Shown: one piece after another, positions 17,609 through 29,727 of the stretch
How the letters are laid out: each line of letters starts with the position of its first letter
How positions within the stretch are numbered: position 1 is the stretch's first letter
Assembly (NCBI GenBank): GCA_021791615.1
Contig: JAJYWG010000156.1
Span: forward strand, 1 to 64,000
DNA from: Actinomycetes bacterium
GTDB taxonomy: Bacteria; Actinomycetota; Acidimicrobiia; Acidimicrobiales; RAAP-2
Direction of reading: 5' to 3'
DNA: 64,000 bases
The notes under the pieces: model-generated
Told to the model about the DNA's origin: nothing
Seen by the model: the letters and a program-made list of their open reading frames with translations, nothing else
Databases searched by the model: none
Made by a program: the position numbers and the translations under genes

Positions 17609-18452
17609 ATTCGTCGCTCTCGTCACCTGTCGGATCGCCGGCGCCCATCTCCCCACCCACCAGGGCACCGACCATCGCCGCACCGGCCAATGGCGCACCG
17701 GCCATTGTGACTCGATTGGCGACCCAGGTGATCCGCAAGTCTCCGAAGGTCTCCCCCTGCCCGAGGAGCACGCTTCCCCTCTTGCAGAGCTCGAGGACGG
17801 CAAGGAAGTGGACGATGACCTCCATCCGGGTCGCGAGGCCTCTCGTGATCTCCCGGAACCACACAGCACCTTGGGCAGGCAGGATGCCGGTGAGCGCCTG
17901 CACGGTCTCCGAGACGCTCACGGTCTCGACCGTGACGTGCGACAGGTCCACCTGAGGCGCCGGGCGCAACGCCGTCGCCCGGAGGTAGGCCTGGGCGACC
18001 TGTTGAGCGGAGACGCCTTCGAGCAGGTCGGGCGCGTGGACGGCGAATCCCTCGTCGAGCCCGGCTTCTCGGGGAAGCGAGCGGGACGCCGCCTCGATCA
18101 TGGCGACGAAGCAGTCGGCAACCCCAGCGTAGGCCCGGCACTCGAGGAGCCTCGCCAAGAGCAGGTCCCTCTCCTCCCACGCAACGACCTCTTCGTCGGT
18201 TTCGGGCTCGTCGGCGCCAGGCAGCAGGCGCTGGGACTTGAGCTCGACCAGGATGGCTGCCACCAGCAGGAACTCGGAGAGGACCTCCATGGGGCAGGCA
18301 CCGGCTTGTCGGGAAAGCTCTGCGACAAATCCGTCCACCACCGGTGCGAGCGGCACGTCGAGCACGTCGAGCTCGTGGGTGCTCACCAGGTGCAGCAACA
18401 GATCGATCGGACCCTCGAAGACCGGGGTGGTGACCACATAGCCCACGGCCAC
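17598..18452 (-). CDS. scpA: Segregation and condensation protein A (kleisin)
   Basis: ScpA bridges the SMC heads. The conserved N-terminal motif VFEGPIDLLLHLVSTHELDV and the SEFLLVAAILVELKSQRLLP helix are diagnostic. The C-terminal winged helix includes VEVIVHFLAVLEL-like MEVIVHFLAVLELCKRG. The end adds an unusual Gly/Ala/Met-rich stretch. The GTG at 18452 puts the FEGP motif at the normal distance from the start; the frame stays open upstream but lacks family similarity. It is the first gene of the operon running to plsC and is divergent from trpS. A parA-like gene, often upstream, is not here. Confidence 0.9.
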   Translation of the reverse strand: MAVGYVVTTPVFEGPIDLLLHLVSTHELDVLDVPLAPVVDGFVAELSRQAGACPMEVLSEFLLVAAILVELKSQRLLPGADEPETDEEVVAWEERDLLLARLLECRAYAGVADCFVAMIEAASRSLPREAGLDEGFAVHAPDLLEGVSAQQVAQAYLRATALRPAPQVDLSHVTVETVSVSETVQALTGILPAQGAVWFREITRGLATRMEVIVHFLAVLELCKRGSVLLGQGETFGDLRITWVANRVTMAGAPLAGAAMVGALVGGEMGAGDPTGDESDEYDG

Positions 18453-18536
18453 GACCCTACTGGCCTGCAGGGCGCGAGACGCGCATCCCACGGGCTGTGA
18501 ACGGCAGTATGTCGACCCGGTATACCGTTGGCTCCC

Positions 18537-19517
18537 ATGGCGAGGGTGCTCTCAGGGGTTCAGCCTTCCGGGGAGATGCACCTCGGGAACTATCTCGGCG
18601 CCCTGCGCCACTGGGTCGACCACCAAGACGACCACGACGCGTTCTACTGCATCGTGGACCTCCACGCCCTCACCAGCGAGATTCCCCCCGCGGACCTGCG
18701 TGCCAGGACGCTCGAGACGACGATCTGCCTTCTCGCGGTGGGACTCGACCCGGAGCGGTGCACGGTGTTCGTCCAGAGCCAGGTGCCAGCCCACCCGCGT
18801 CTGACCTGGCTCCTCGAATGCATTGCCACGATGGGCGAGCTGCGCCGTATGACCCAGTTCAAGGACAAGGGTCTCGGACAGGAGTCCGCCCGGGTCGGGC
18901 TGTTCACCTATCCGGTGCTCATGGCGTCCGACATCCTTCTCTACGACGCGGACCGGGTCCCGGTGGGCGATGACCAGCGTCAGCACTTGGAGCTCGCCCG
19001 TGACCTGGCCCAGCGCTTCAACCACCGCTACGGCGAGACCTTCGTCGTCCCGGACGCGGCGGTCCCGACCAGCGGAGCCCGGGTCATGGACCTCCAGCAT
19101 CCCGAGCGCAAGATGTCCAAGACGGTCGCGTCACCCCTGGGCACGGTCGGCATCCTCGATGATCCCGCCGAGATCGAGCGAAAGATCAAAAAGGCGGTGA
19201 CCGATACCGACGGTGAGGTCAGGTACGACCCGCGAGCCAAGCCCGGACTCTCCAACCTGCTCGACCTGCTGGCCGCGTCCACCGGGGGATCGCCCCAGGA
19301 TCTTGCCGCCGGCTACACGCGTTACGGCGACGTCAAACGTGACGCGGCCTCCGCCCTGGTCGAGCTGCTCGCGCCGGTGAGGAAGCGTTACGCCGCGCTC
19401 TCCAAAGATCCCGGATCCGTGCGCTCTGTCCTCGAGCGCGGCACGTCGATGGCGCGAGAAGTGGCCACAACCACCTATGAGCGAGCGGCGCGGGCCGTCG
19501 GCCTCCTGGCTCTGTGA
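18537..19517 (+). CDS. trpS: Tryptophanyl-tRNA synthetase
   Basis: Class Ic aminoacyl-tRNA synthetase charging tRNA-Trp. The HIGH-like motif is SGEMHLGNYLGAL near residue 12 and the KMSKS motif is KMSKTVASPLG (about residue 193). DQRQHLELARDLAQRFN is also typical. The length of about 326 residues is normal. The ATG at 18537 is preferred; a TTG three codons earlier is also possible. Single gene on the plus strand between two minus-strand operons. Confidence 0.95.
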   Translation: MARVLSGVQPSGEMHLGNYLGALRHWVDHQDDHDAFYCIVDLHALTSEIPPADLRARTLETTICLLAVGLDPERCTVFVQSQVPAHPRLTWLLECIATMGELRRMTQFKDKGLGQESARVGLFTYPVLMASDILLYDADRVPVGDDQRQHLELARDLAQRFNHRYGETFVVPDAAVPTSGARVMDLQHPERKMSKTVASPLGTVGILDDPAEIERKIKKAVTDTDGEVRYDPRAKPGLSNLLDLLAASTGGSPQDLAAGYTRYGDVKRDAASALVELLAPVRKRYAALSKDPGSVRSVLERGTSMAREVATTTYERAARAVGLLAL

Positions 19518-19587
19518 ACGTCGGCGGGCTGCTCGGGTGCTGGTGGTTCGGTCGCCGTTGGCGGAGGCTCGAGCAGGAACGGTCTTT

Positions 19588-19606
19588 GCCCGGAGCGAGC
19601 CCGGGC
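19588..19606. terminator. Hairpin between convergent trpS and M50 protease genes
   Basis: GCCCGG, seven loop bases, CCGGGC form a six-base-pair GC stem in the short convergent gap after trpS, immediately before the M50 stop codon. There is no T-run, but such hairpins are the usual terminator form in GC-rich actinobacteria. It could serve both strands. Confidence 0.5.
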
Positions 19607-19607
19607 G

Positions 19608-20390
19608 TCAGGCGACCTGGAGGCCGAGCCGCCCGGCCCACCAGGTGAACACGTGTGTGTACAGCCAGGTGAGCGGGCCGGGGTGCAGGAGGAAGTTGAG
19701 GAACACGAGGCCCACCAGTAGCGGCATGGTGTACGGCCGGAGCCGGAGGTAGCCCGGCCACCAGCTCCTCGGGAGCAACCGCTCGAACAGGACCGAGCCG
19801 TCGAGCGGTGGGACCGGCACCATGTTGAACGCAGCCAGCCAGATATTGGCCAGCCCGAGAAAGAAGAGCACTTCGGCCCACAGTGCACCGAAGGTCCCTT
19901 CGATCGTGATCGTTCCGGCCCCGTCAAAGACCCTGAAGAGCACGTAGGCGACGGCGGCAAGGACGATGTTGGTCGCGGGCCCGGCCAGCGACACGAGCAC
20001 GCCTTGGTTGCGTGGGTGACGCAAGCGGCCGAGATTGACCGGCACCGGCTTCGCCCAGCCAAACATCCCGAGGCCGCTCAGCGCCATGACGGCAGGCACG
20101 ATCAGGGTGCCGACCGGGTCGACGTGCCGGACCGGGTTCAGGCTCAGCCGTCCGGCCCGCTTGGCGGTGTCGTCACCGAAGGCGAGCGCCACCCAGCCAT
20201 GGGCGATCTCGTGCAGGATGATCGAGGGCACGATCACACAGAACAGGACGATCTCGGTGCCGGTGATGCGATGGGACCGCACCAAGATGGCCACCACGGT
20301 GACGATCGCGACGACCCAGATGACGGTTCGCTGGTGGTCGTGGGATCGGGGCGATCGGGACCACGGCACTCCCCCGCCGCCCGCGCTCAC
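19608..20390 (-). CDS. Site-2 protease-like M50 family metallopeptidase
   Basis: A polytopic membrane zinc protease of about 260 residues. The HExxH motif is HEIAH at residues 60-64 in the second hydrophobic segment, and the third zinc ligand region is NMVPVPPLDGS. SLAGPATN also matches the family. The compact form without PDZ or CBS domains fits the small M50B group; substrates are unknown, though relatives cleave membrane-bound regulatory proteins. The GTG at 20390 follows the DksA/TraR stop by 28 bases and precedes the first transmembrane helix by 22 residues. Longer open frames upstream are not coding. Confidence 0.88.
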   Translation of the reverse strand: MSAGGGGVPWSRSPRSHDHQRTVIWVVAIVTVVAILVRSHRITGTEIVLFCVIVPSIILHEIAHGWVALAFGDDTAKRAGRLSLNPVRHVDPVGTLIVPAVMALSGLGMFGWAKPVPVNLGRLRHPRNQGVLVSLAGPATNIVLAAVAYVLFRVFDGAGTITIEGTFGALWAEVLFFLGLANIWLAAFNMVPVPPLDGSVLFERLLPRSWWPGYLRLRPYTMPLLVGLVFLNFLLHPGPLTWLYTHVFTWWAGRLGLQVA

Positions 20391-20418
20391 CCTCGACAGC
20401 CTGCTCGAGGCGGCCCCC

Positions 20419-20769
20419 TCACGAGCGTGCTGCGCAGGAGATGCAGCGGCGTGCTGCCGGCATGGCCTCGAGGCGCGTCTCGGGGATGGTCTGACCGCAG
20501 ACCTCACAGCGCCCGTACGTCCCGTCGCGCAGTCGCGTGATGGCGGCTTCGACTTCGCCCAGTGCCTCTGCGAGCTCGGCTGCCAGCGCCTCGGCTTCAC
20601 CGCGTTCGGCGGTGACCTGGCTCGTGTCGGCGAAGTTCGAATCGTAGGCAAGCCCTCCGGCATCGCCGAAACCGAGGTCGGCAAGCTGGCGCCGGAGGTC
20701 GGCCCTCTCACCTTCGAGGAGGGCTTTGAAGTCGATCGACTGGTCGGACGCCGTCGCGTCGTTGGGCAT
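20419..20769 (-). CDS. DksA/TraR-type zinc-finger protein
   Basis: A 116-residue protein with a coiled-coil-forming N-terminal two thirds (FKALLEGERADLRRQLADLG, then AERGEAEALAAELAEALGEV) and a C4 zinc finger, C88-x2-C91-x17-C109-x2-C112, within YGRCEVCGQTIPETRLEAMP. This matches the DksA/TraR family that reaches into the RNA polymerase secondary channel. Many actinobacterial members are short like this one and their effect on transcription is unproven. It lies 29 bases after xerD and before the M50 protease. Confidence 0.88.
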   Translation of the reverse strand: MPNDATASDQSIDFKALLEGERADLRRQLADLGFGDAGGLAYDSNFADTSQVTAERGEAEALAAELAEALGEVEAAITRLRDGTYGRCEVCGQTIPETRLEAMPAARRCISCAARS

Positions 20770-20798
20770 GGTGCAAGCCTAGAGCCTGGCGGAAGCAC

Positions 20799-21914
20799 TC
20801 ATGGCTCGCCGGCGCGAGGGTGGGCGGCCTCGTAGGCCCGGCGGAGATGCTCCCCGGTCACCTTGGTGTAGATCTGGGTCGTCCCGACGGATGCGTGGCC
20901 GAGAAGCTCTTGGACGACCCGGATGTCGGCACCGTGGGCCAGCATGTGGGTCGCGCACGAGTGGCGCAGTGCGTGCGGGCTCACGCGAGCATCGAGCCCA
21001 GCAGCCAGGGCGTGCTTCCGCACGATGTCATAGGCTCCCTGGCGGCTCAACCGGGTGCCCCGCGTGTTCAAGAACACTGCCTCGGCGTCACCGCGACGCT
21101 GCCAGCGTGCCGGGGTCATCCGGCCACGTCCCTCTGCCGCGAGCCACTCGGCGAGCGCCCGCCGGGCCCAGTGGCCGACCGGGACCATGCGCTCTTTGGA
21201 ACCTTTTCCCGACAGGCGCAAGAGGCCCGTTGGGTTGACTGCCCGTTCGGTGGTTGCCCGCAGGTCGCCCAGGTCGTCCGCGCCTAGCTCGACGCCTACG
21301 CCGGTGCCCGCACCGGTGCCCGCAGCGGCGCCCGCGCTCGCCGGGTCCTCCAAGCCTGCGACGTGGGCCAGGTCCAGGCCGACGATCTCGGAGATGCGAG
21401 CGCCGGTCCCGTAGAGCAGCTCGAGCAGGGCACGGTCGCGGCGAGCCGCCGGGGTATCGCCGACCGGCGCGGACAAAAGAGCCGCCACCTGCCCCTCGGT
21501 CAGAGCCTTCGGCAGACGCAGCAGCGTCCGGGGAGCTGCGAGGTCTGTGGTGGGGTCACTGGCGGCGAGCCCTTCGTCCAGCATGAACCGGTGGAGCCCG
21601 CGGACCGCAGACGCACAGCGGGCCACAGAGGCCGGGCTTCGGTATGCCGCAGCCAGGCGGTCGAGATGGGCATGGACATCGTCGCGATCGGCGTCGGCGG
21701 GTGTGCGCCGGCCGCGTCCGAGGAGGGTCTGCTCGTACGCGGCGAGGTCACGGCGATATGCGAGGAGCGTGTTGCGTGCCCGGCCGCGTTCGACGGCCAG
21801 CCACGACAGGTACTCTTCGGCCGGCGTGCTGAGGGCCTGCGTCCGCAACGAAACGGCGCGGGCCGGATTTGTGGGACTCGGCCGCGTGAGGCGGTCGTCG
21901 TCAACGTTGCTCAC
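20799..21914 (-). CDS. xerD: Tyrosine recombinase XerD-type with low-complexity insert
   Basis: Site-specific recombinase that resolves chromosome dimers at dif. The N-terminal SAM-like domain covers residues 30-125. Catalytic residues are R173 (TGARISE), K237 (GKGSKER), H314 and R317 (HALRHSCATH), H340 and the nucleophile Y349 (QIYTKV). At 371 residues it is about 70 longer than usual: an N-terminal extension and a 40-residue Gly/Ala/Thr-rich insert (about 187-228) between the first Arg and the Lys strand. The GTG start overlaps the NUDIX stop (GTGA). All catalytic residues are kept, so it should be active. Confidence 0.92.
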   Translation of the reverse strand: MSNVDDDRLTRPSPTNPARAVSLRTQALSTPAEEYLSWLAVERGRARNTLLAYRRDLAAYEQTLLGRGRRTPADADRDDVHAHLDRLAAAYRSPASVARCASAVRGLHRFMLDEGLAASDPTTDLAAPRTLLRLPKALTEGQVAALLSAPVGDTPAARRDRALLELLYGTGARISEIVGLDLAHVAGLEDPASAGAAAGTGAGTGVGVELGADDLGDLRATTERAVNPTGLLRLSGKGSKERMVPVGHWARRALAEWLAAEGRGRMTPARWQRRGDAEAVFLNTRGTRLSRQGAYDIVRKHALAAGLDARVSPHALRHSCATHMLAHGADIRVVQELLGHASVGTTQIYTKVTGEHLRRAYEAAHPRAGEP

Positions 21915-22564
21915 GACGCGAAGTCGCGGCCCGAGGGTCCTTCGAGTGCCTGGCGCGCAAGGAACAGGCCGAGGATGGAAGTCTGGTCGACCAGGCGCCC
22001 CTCTGCCACGAGTGAGCCGAGCTCGGTCAAGGCGACCCGCTCGATCGACATCCAGCGCTCCTCTACACCGTGCCGGTCGGTCGCGCACGGCGTGAGCGCC
22101 GTGGCGAGGTAGATCGTCGTCACCTGGTCGCAGAAGCCCGGGGAGTTGTAGGCGCTGACCAATGGTCGGAGCTCGCCCGCCCGTAGTCCGACCTCTTCGG
22201 CAAGTTCCCGGCGTGCGGTGTCCTCGTGCTGCTCATCTGCGACGTCGCAGGTCCCCGCCGGGATCTCGAGCACCTCGCGCCAGATGGCCGGTCGCAGCTG
22301 GCGAACGAGGGTGACCATCCCGTGCTCGTCCACCGGTACGACAGCCACGGCCCCGGGATGATGGACGACGAAGCGCTCGAACTGCTCGCCGTCAGGGGAG
22401 GAGAACGTCGCCCGGCCGACGCTGAAGAGCCAGGAGTCGAGCACGCGCTCCTCGCTCACGCGGAGAAAGCCCTTCACCGGGCTTTCTCCCACCGAGCTTG
22501 CCTCCGCCGGGCTCGTGGCATGACGGCGAGCGCCTGCGGGCCCCGGCGAATCCGGGCTCGGCAC
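21911..22564 (-). CDS. NUDIX hydrolase, ADP-ribose pyrophosphatase type
   Basis: A 217-residue NUDIX enzyme. The core box is ARRELAEEVG, preceded by the IPAGTCDV glycine, and VRQLRPAIWREVLEIPAG matches the ADP-ribose pyrophosphatase group, in which the proline downstream (NSPGFCDQ) contacts the ribose. It would hydrolyse ADP-ribose to AMP and ribose 5-phosphate. The GTG start lies 5 bases after the pyrG stop; the first 30 residues are not conserved, so translation may begin later (VKGFLRVSEERV). pyrG-nudix-xerD is a conserved actinobacterial order. Confidence 0.88.
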   Translation of the reverse strand: MPSPDSPGPAGARRHATSPAEASSVGESPVKGFLRVSEERVLDSWLFSVGRATFSSPDGEQFERFVVHHPGAVAVVPVDEHGMVTLVRQLRPAIWREVLEIPAGTCDVADEQHEDTARRELAEEVGLRAGELRPLVSAYNSPGFCDQVTTIYLATALTPCATDRHGVEERWMSIERVALTELGSLVAEGRLVDQTSILGLFLARQALEGPSGRDFAS

Positions 22565-22569
22565 CGGAC

Positions 22570-26000
<3,431 letters not shown>

Positions 26001-26001
26001 G

Positions 26002-26943
26002 TCAGCGAGGTCCTCCGGAGGGGTCGGTTGTCGTGTTGCCCATCGCAGACATGGTGCGGACGAAGAGCTCCCCCAGGTTGCGCTTCCCGGCATGGACCAG
26101 CCGGAGCGGTTCGTCCGCCAGCCGGCAGCGAACTTCACTACCGGGCTCCAGTCGTCCGACTGACCTGCCGTCGACGACGAGGACGGCCGGTCTCGATGCG
26201 GTGACCGTGATCGTGACCGACTGGGAAGCGTCGAGGACCATGCTCCGGTCGATGGAAAAGTGCGGGGCGACGGGGGTCACGATCATGGCTCGCATTCCAG
26301 GTGCCACGACCGGCCCGCCGGCCGACAGGTTGTACGCAGTCGAGCCGGTCGGGGTCGCCACCAGGAGGCCGTCGGCCCGGTAGGTCGGCCCCGGAGCCCC
26401 GTCGAAAGAGGTCGCCAAGTGGACCATATGGCCCGGAACGGTCTTCTCGACCACGACCTCGTTGACCGCCATCCACTCCCTTGCAGTCTCTCCAGACGGC
26501 GGTGAGCCCGGTGCGGGGAGCTGGGCGGTGGCGCCGGAGGTGAGTCGCCCGCCGACGGTGACAGCCAGGACTGAGCGGGGCTCCACCTCGATCTCTCCGG
26601 CGATGGACCGGCGGAGGACGTCGTAGAGCTGTTCGGGTTCGGCGTGGAGGAGGTAGCCCACGCGGCCGAAGTTGACACCGAGCACGGGGATGCGGGCGGC
26701 ATAGGCGAGCTGCGCCATGCGAAGAAACGTGCCGTCGCCCCCGAAGCTCACGGCCAGGTCCGCACCTTCGAGGGCGGCCGCAGGCAAGTCGTTGGCGGGT
26801 GCGGCGGTGCCCTCGTCGCGGGTGTCGGGCAGTCGCAGGAGCCGAACCGCATGGCCTTGCGAGGTCAGCCACTCGCCGGCCTCGGCGGCGAGCGCCGCCG
26901 TCTCGGGGCGGTCGTGGTTCACCAGGATCGCGATCGCGGCCAC
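26002..26943 (-). CDS. nadK: NAD kinase
   Basis: Phosphorylates NAD to NADP with ATP or polyphosphate. The GGDGT motif is at residues 68-72, and the second conserved glycine-rich block reads DGLLVATPTGSTAYNLSAGG. NEVVVEK also matches. The predicted GTG start has AAGGA 10 bases upstream and gives a 313-residue protein of normal size; a longer frame reaching into tlyA is not coding. It lies in the typical order tlyA-nadK-recN. Confidence 0.95.
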   Translation of the reverse strand: MAAIAILVNHDRPETAALAAEAGEWLTSQGHAVRLLRLPDTRDEGTAAPANDLPAAALEGADLAVSFGGDGTFLRMAQLAYAARIPVLGVNFGRVGYLLHAEPEQLYDVLRRSIAGEIEVEPRSVLAVTVGGRLTSGATAQLPAPGSPPSGETAREWMAVNEVVVEKTVPGHMVHLATSFDGAPGPTYRADGLLVATPTGSTAYNLSAGGPVVAPGMRAMIVTPVAPHFSIDRSMVLDASQSVTITVTASRPAVLVVDGRSVGRLEPGSEVRCRLADEPLRLVHAGKRNLGELFVRTMSAMGNTTTDPSGGPR

Positions 26944-26957
26944 GGTACGCCGGTCCT

Positions 26958-27926
26958 TCAAAGGTCCGGAGCGGACGGTACCGGCACCGTCGTCGGGTGG
27001 CTCGCCTCGTCGCAGGACCGGACCGCTGCCCAGAGCGCGCCGTCGACGTCGTCCAGCGCACCGGGGTCGGCGCCGGCTCGTGCATGAAGGAAGAATTCCC
27101 TGTTGCCCGACGGACCGGTCAGCGGCGAAGGCATGACCCCCATCATGGCGGCTCCGGCGTCTTGGAGCGCGCACGCCACCGCCGAGAGGGTCGCGTACCA
27201 GGTCGCCGGAGCGCGCACGACCCCCCGGCCGCGTGAGACTTCCGAGCGGCCGGCTTCGAATTGGGGCTTGACGAGGAGGATGGCGTCGCCCCCGGCACGC
27301 ACCAGTGGACCGAGGAGCACCGGGACGACCTTGGTGAGCGAGATGAACGACAGGTCGGCGGTCACCATGTCGACCGGCTGCCACTCGCTTTCGGCGGCTG
27401 GGCCCGATGCGGGGTCGCGCGCGCTGCCGGTGATCTCGTCGTGTGAGCGCGCGTCGTATGAGCGCGCGTCGTGTGACAGTTCGGCATCGAGGAGCAGCTC
27501 GGGGGTGACATCTCTGATGTTGGTTCGCTCGATCACCACCACTCGGGGGTCTGCTCGGAGGCGGGCATCGAGCTGTCCCCACCCGACGTCGACGGCGAGC
27601 ACGCGCCGGGCTCCGAACTGGAGCAGGCAGTCGGTGAACCCACCGGTCGACGCGCCGGCATCGAGCACCCGCCGGTCGCGGACGTCCACGTCGAAATGCG
27701 CGATCGCCGGTGCGAGCTTGTCGCCGCCCCTGCTTGCAAAACGCCGGCCGCCGGGCGCAATCTCAATCGGTTCGGCGGGAGAAACAAGCCGTGAGGGCTT
27801 GCCGGCCGGCGCACCCCCGACGGTGACTCGCCCCGCTTCGATCGCCTCCTCAGCCATGCGGCGGCTGGCGACAAGCTTCCGCCGTACCAGCTCGGCATCC
27901 AGGCGATGACGCCGTGCGGGCTTCAG
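26958..27926 (-). CDS. tlyA: TlyA family rRNA 2'-O-methyltransferase
   Basis: TlyA methylates 16S and 23S rRNA in mycobacteria, which sensitises ribosomes to capreomycin. An S4 RNA-binding domain (RHRLDAELVRRKLVASRRMA) comes first, then an FtsJ-like SAM domain with VLDAGASTGGFTDCLLQFGA and the catalytic region LVKPQFEAG. The start is a problem: no ATG, GTG or TTG lies in frame between the S4 domain and the upstream gene, so a CTG at 27926 with GAGG upstream is proposed. A repeated SHDARSYDARSHD insert lies inside the methyltransferase domain, making the protein longer (322) than usual. Confidence 0.88.
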   Translation of the reverse strand: MKPARRHRLDAELVRRKLVASRRMAEEAIEAGRVTVGGAPAGKPSRLVSPAEPIEIAPGGRRFASRGGDKLAPAIAHFDVDVRDRRVLDAGASTGGFTDCLLQFGARRVLAVDVGWGQLDARLRADPRVVVIERTNIRDVTPELLLDAELSHDARSYDARSHDEITGSARDPASGPAAESEWQPVDMVTADLSFISLTKVVPVLLGPLVRAGGDAILLVKPQFEAGRSEVSRGRGVVRAPATWYATLSAVACALQDAGAAMMGVMPSPLTGPSGNREFFLHARAGADPGALDDVDGALWAAVRSCDEASHPTTVPVPSAPDL

Positions 27927-27987
27927 GGCAACCGCCTCGCGTCGTGCCTTGGTCGGTTCGCGATGTCCGTGGTCCGTCTCAGGAGGT

Positions 27988-28596
27988 CTACGCGCGTGAG
28001 GGCGGCGCGCCCGCCGACCGCTTGGCGGTGGCCTTCCTGGTCCCCGCGGCCTTCTTCGCGGCAGTGGCCTTCTTGGCCCCCGCGGCCTTCTTGGCCCCAG
28101 TGGCCTTCTTCGTCCCCGCGGCCTTCGTGGTCCCCGCGGCCTTCGTGGGGGTCGTGGTCTTCTTGGCCGCCTCGGCGTGGGTGACCGTCCGCTTGGCGGC
28201 CTTGGCGCGGGAGGCGGCCCGAGTGGCGACATTGCGGGCCGCGGCCTTCGAGCGGTCGACCGTCTGGCCGGCCGACCCGGCTGCGGTGGCCGTGGCTCGC
28301 CGTCCGGTGGCCGCGGAATGCTTCAGGATGTCAGCCGCCTGCTTGGCGACTCTGTCGGCGTCGATCCCGAGGGAGTCGAGCTGCGTCGCCACCTCCGAGC
28401 GGATGAGATGGACCAGCCCTTCCGCTGCTCGCCTGCTCCGCTCGACGAGCTCGTCGACTCGCTGCTGAGCCTGTCCTTGCTGGTGCTCGCCCGCGCCGGC
28501 AAGTTCGCGGACGATCTCTTCCGCTCGTGCTCGAGTGACCTTCCCGAGGACGGCACCGGCTTCGACGTACTTTCGGAACCCATCGCTTTTGGCCAT
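27988..28596 (-). CDS. Phasin-like/histone H1-like Ala-Lys-rich protein
   Basis: A 202-residue protein in two parts. Residues 1-95 are amphipathic helix (MAKSDGFRKYVEAGAVLGKV, then VDELVERSRRAAEGLVHLIR) resembling polyhydroxyalkanoate granule-associated phasins. Residues 105-202 form a very basic tail of repeated KAAGxKKA units, like histone H1 and PhaF-type tails that bind DNA nonspecifically. No PHA synthase is in the window. It may bridge DNA to granules or act as a nucleoid protein. The GC-rich repeats make this stretch prone to slippage. It lies directly upstream of tlyA. Confidence 0.85.
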   Translation of the reverse strand: MAKSDGFRKYVEAGAVLGKVTRARAEEIVRELAGAGEHQQGQAQQRVDELVERSRRAAEGLVHLIRSEVATQLDSLGIDADRVAKQAADILKHSAATGRRATATAAGSAGQTVDRSKAAARNVATRAASRAKAAKRTVTHAEAAKKTTTPTKAAGTTKAAGTKKATGAKKAAGAKKATAAKKAAGTRKATAKRSAGAPPSRA

Positions 28597-28689
28597 AGAC
28601 CCACGCTAATCCTCAATCCGGCCGGCTCGCCACCGGTCTCGTCGGATGATCTGCCAGGTGGTCACCGGGCACTGTGCTCCTTGGAGGCG

Positions 28690-28765
28690 TGCCTCGGTTG
28701 CCGGGAAATGCCTCAGCCGCCGCGGCGTGCCTCAGTCGCCGCGGCGTGCCTCAGTCGCCGCGGGT
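28690..28765. repeat. 19-bp tandem repeat, four units, over a gene end
   Basis: Four consecutive 19-base units begin at 28690, 28709, 28728 and 28747. The last three share TGCCTCAG[CT]CGCCGCGG; the first is diverged. The stop codon of the HAD phosphatase on the minus strand (28732-28734) lies inside the array, so the array has altered the end of that protein. Confidence 0.8.
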
Positions 28766-29727
28766 GCCGACCTCACCACGGCCGCGAGATCGTCCCCCAC
28801 GAAATGGGCGACCGCTCGTTCTCTGGACTCCCCTGCTGCGAGGACGCGTAGCGAAACGGAGTCCTTCTTGCCACTCTCGCAGTGCTCACCCCTACCGGCC
28901 TCGCCGGCAGGGTGTGCTGCGGTAACGCCCGACAGGACAAGGGCATATGGCGCGCCCAGCTCGTGGGCGAGCAATCCGTCCGTCGAAGGGCGGTCTCCGA
29001 CGACGGCCACGATGTCGAGCCCCCGGTCCGACGCCACGCTCCGGACCAGCGACGCGAACGGCTCATGCGGTTTGCCGGCAACGAGTGGCACCGCTCCCGA
29101 TGCGGTCGCCACGGCGGCCAGCAGTGCGCCCGAGCCGGGCAGTAGTCCGTCAGGGGTCGGGTGGGTGGGGTCTTCGTTGGTCCCGATGAGGCGTGCACCG
29201 TCTCTCACGGCTCGCATCGCCCGCGCAATGCCTTCAAAGTCGAAATGCCGGGTCCAGCCCACTACGACGGCGTCAGCCGGAGCCCGATCCACGATGGTCA
29301 CCGGTCTCGCCTCCAGCGCTTCGAAAACTCCCCGGTCGGCAAGCGGCAGAACGCGCCATCCCGACTCGACCAGTGCCGCTGCTGCCTGAGCCGACGTCAC
29401 CAGGTCGTCGGGGCCGGCCAGGATCCCGGCTCGGGCCAAACGGGCGAGCAGCTCGCTCACGGTCGGCGAGGCATTGTTGGTCGCGAAGAGCACGTCGTTG
29501 CCGTTTGCCCTGAGGTCTTTGATGGCATCAGCTGCGCCGGCGATCGGTTCGCCGGCCAACCACACGACACCGTCGAGGTCGATGACCCACAGACCCGGTC
29601 CTGCGGGGGGCCAGGACGCAGTCGGAGAGCAAGTCGCCGGCGAGGAAGTCGCCAAAGAGGAAGCCCTTGCCAAAGGCACCGGGATCCAGCTGCCGCCGCC
29701 CGGGGCACTGCGCCCTCGTCGTCGCAT
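28732..29727 (-). CDS. HAD-superfamily sugar/nucleotide phosphatase, NagD-like
   Basis: A class IIA HAD hydrolase. The nucleophile motif is VIDLDGVVW (Asp50 and Asp52 if the ATG at 29727 is used), followed by the second motif ATNNAS, the cap domain (VVVGWTRHFDFEGIARAM), then KPHEPF and the acidic VVGDRPSTDG. It would dephosphorylate a small phospho-metabolite, as NagD and 4-nitrophenylphosphatase relatives do. The first 45 residues are not conserved, and no good internal ATG exists, so the start is uncertain. The C-terminal end falls in a 19-bp tandem repeat. Divergent from the sugar ABC transporter. Confidence 0.85.
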   Translation of the reverse strand: MRRRGRSAPGGGSWIPVPLARASSLATSSPATCSPTASWPPAGPGLWVIDLDGVVWLAGEPIAGAADAIKDLRANGNDVLFATNNASPTVSELLARLARAGILAGPDDLVTSAQAAAALVESGWRVLPLADRGVFEALEARPVTIVDRAPADAVVVGWTRHFDFEGIARAMRAVRDGARLIGTNEDPTHPTPDGLLPGSGALLAAVATASGAVPLVAGKPHEPFASLVRSVASDRGLDIVAVVGDRPSTDGLLAHELGAPYALVLSGVTAAHPAGEAGRGEHCESGKKDSVSLRVLAAGESRERAVAHFVGDDLAAVVRSAPAATEARRGD

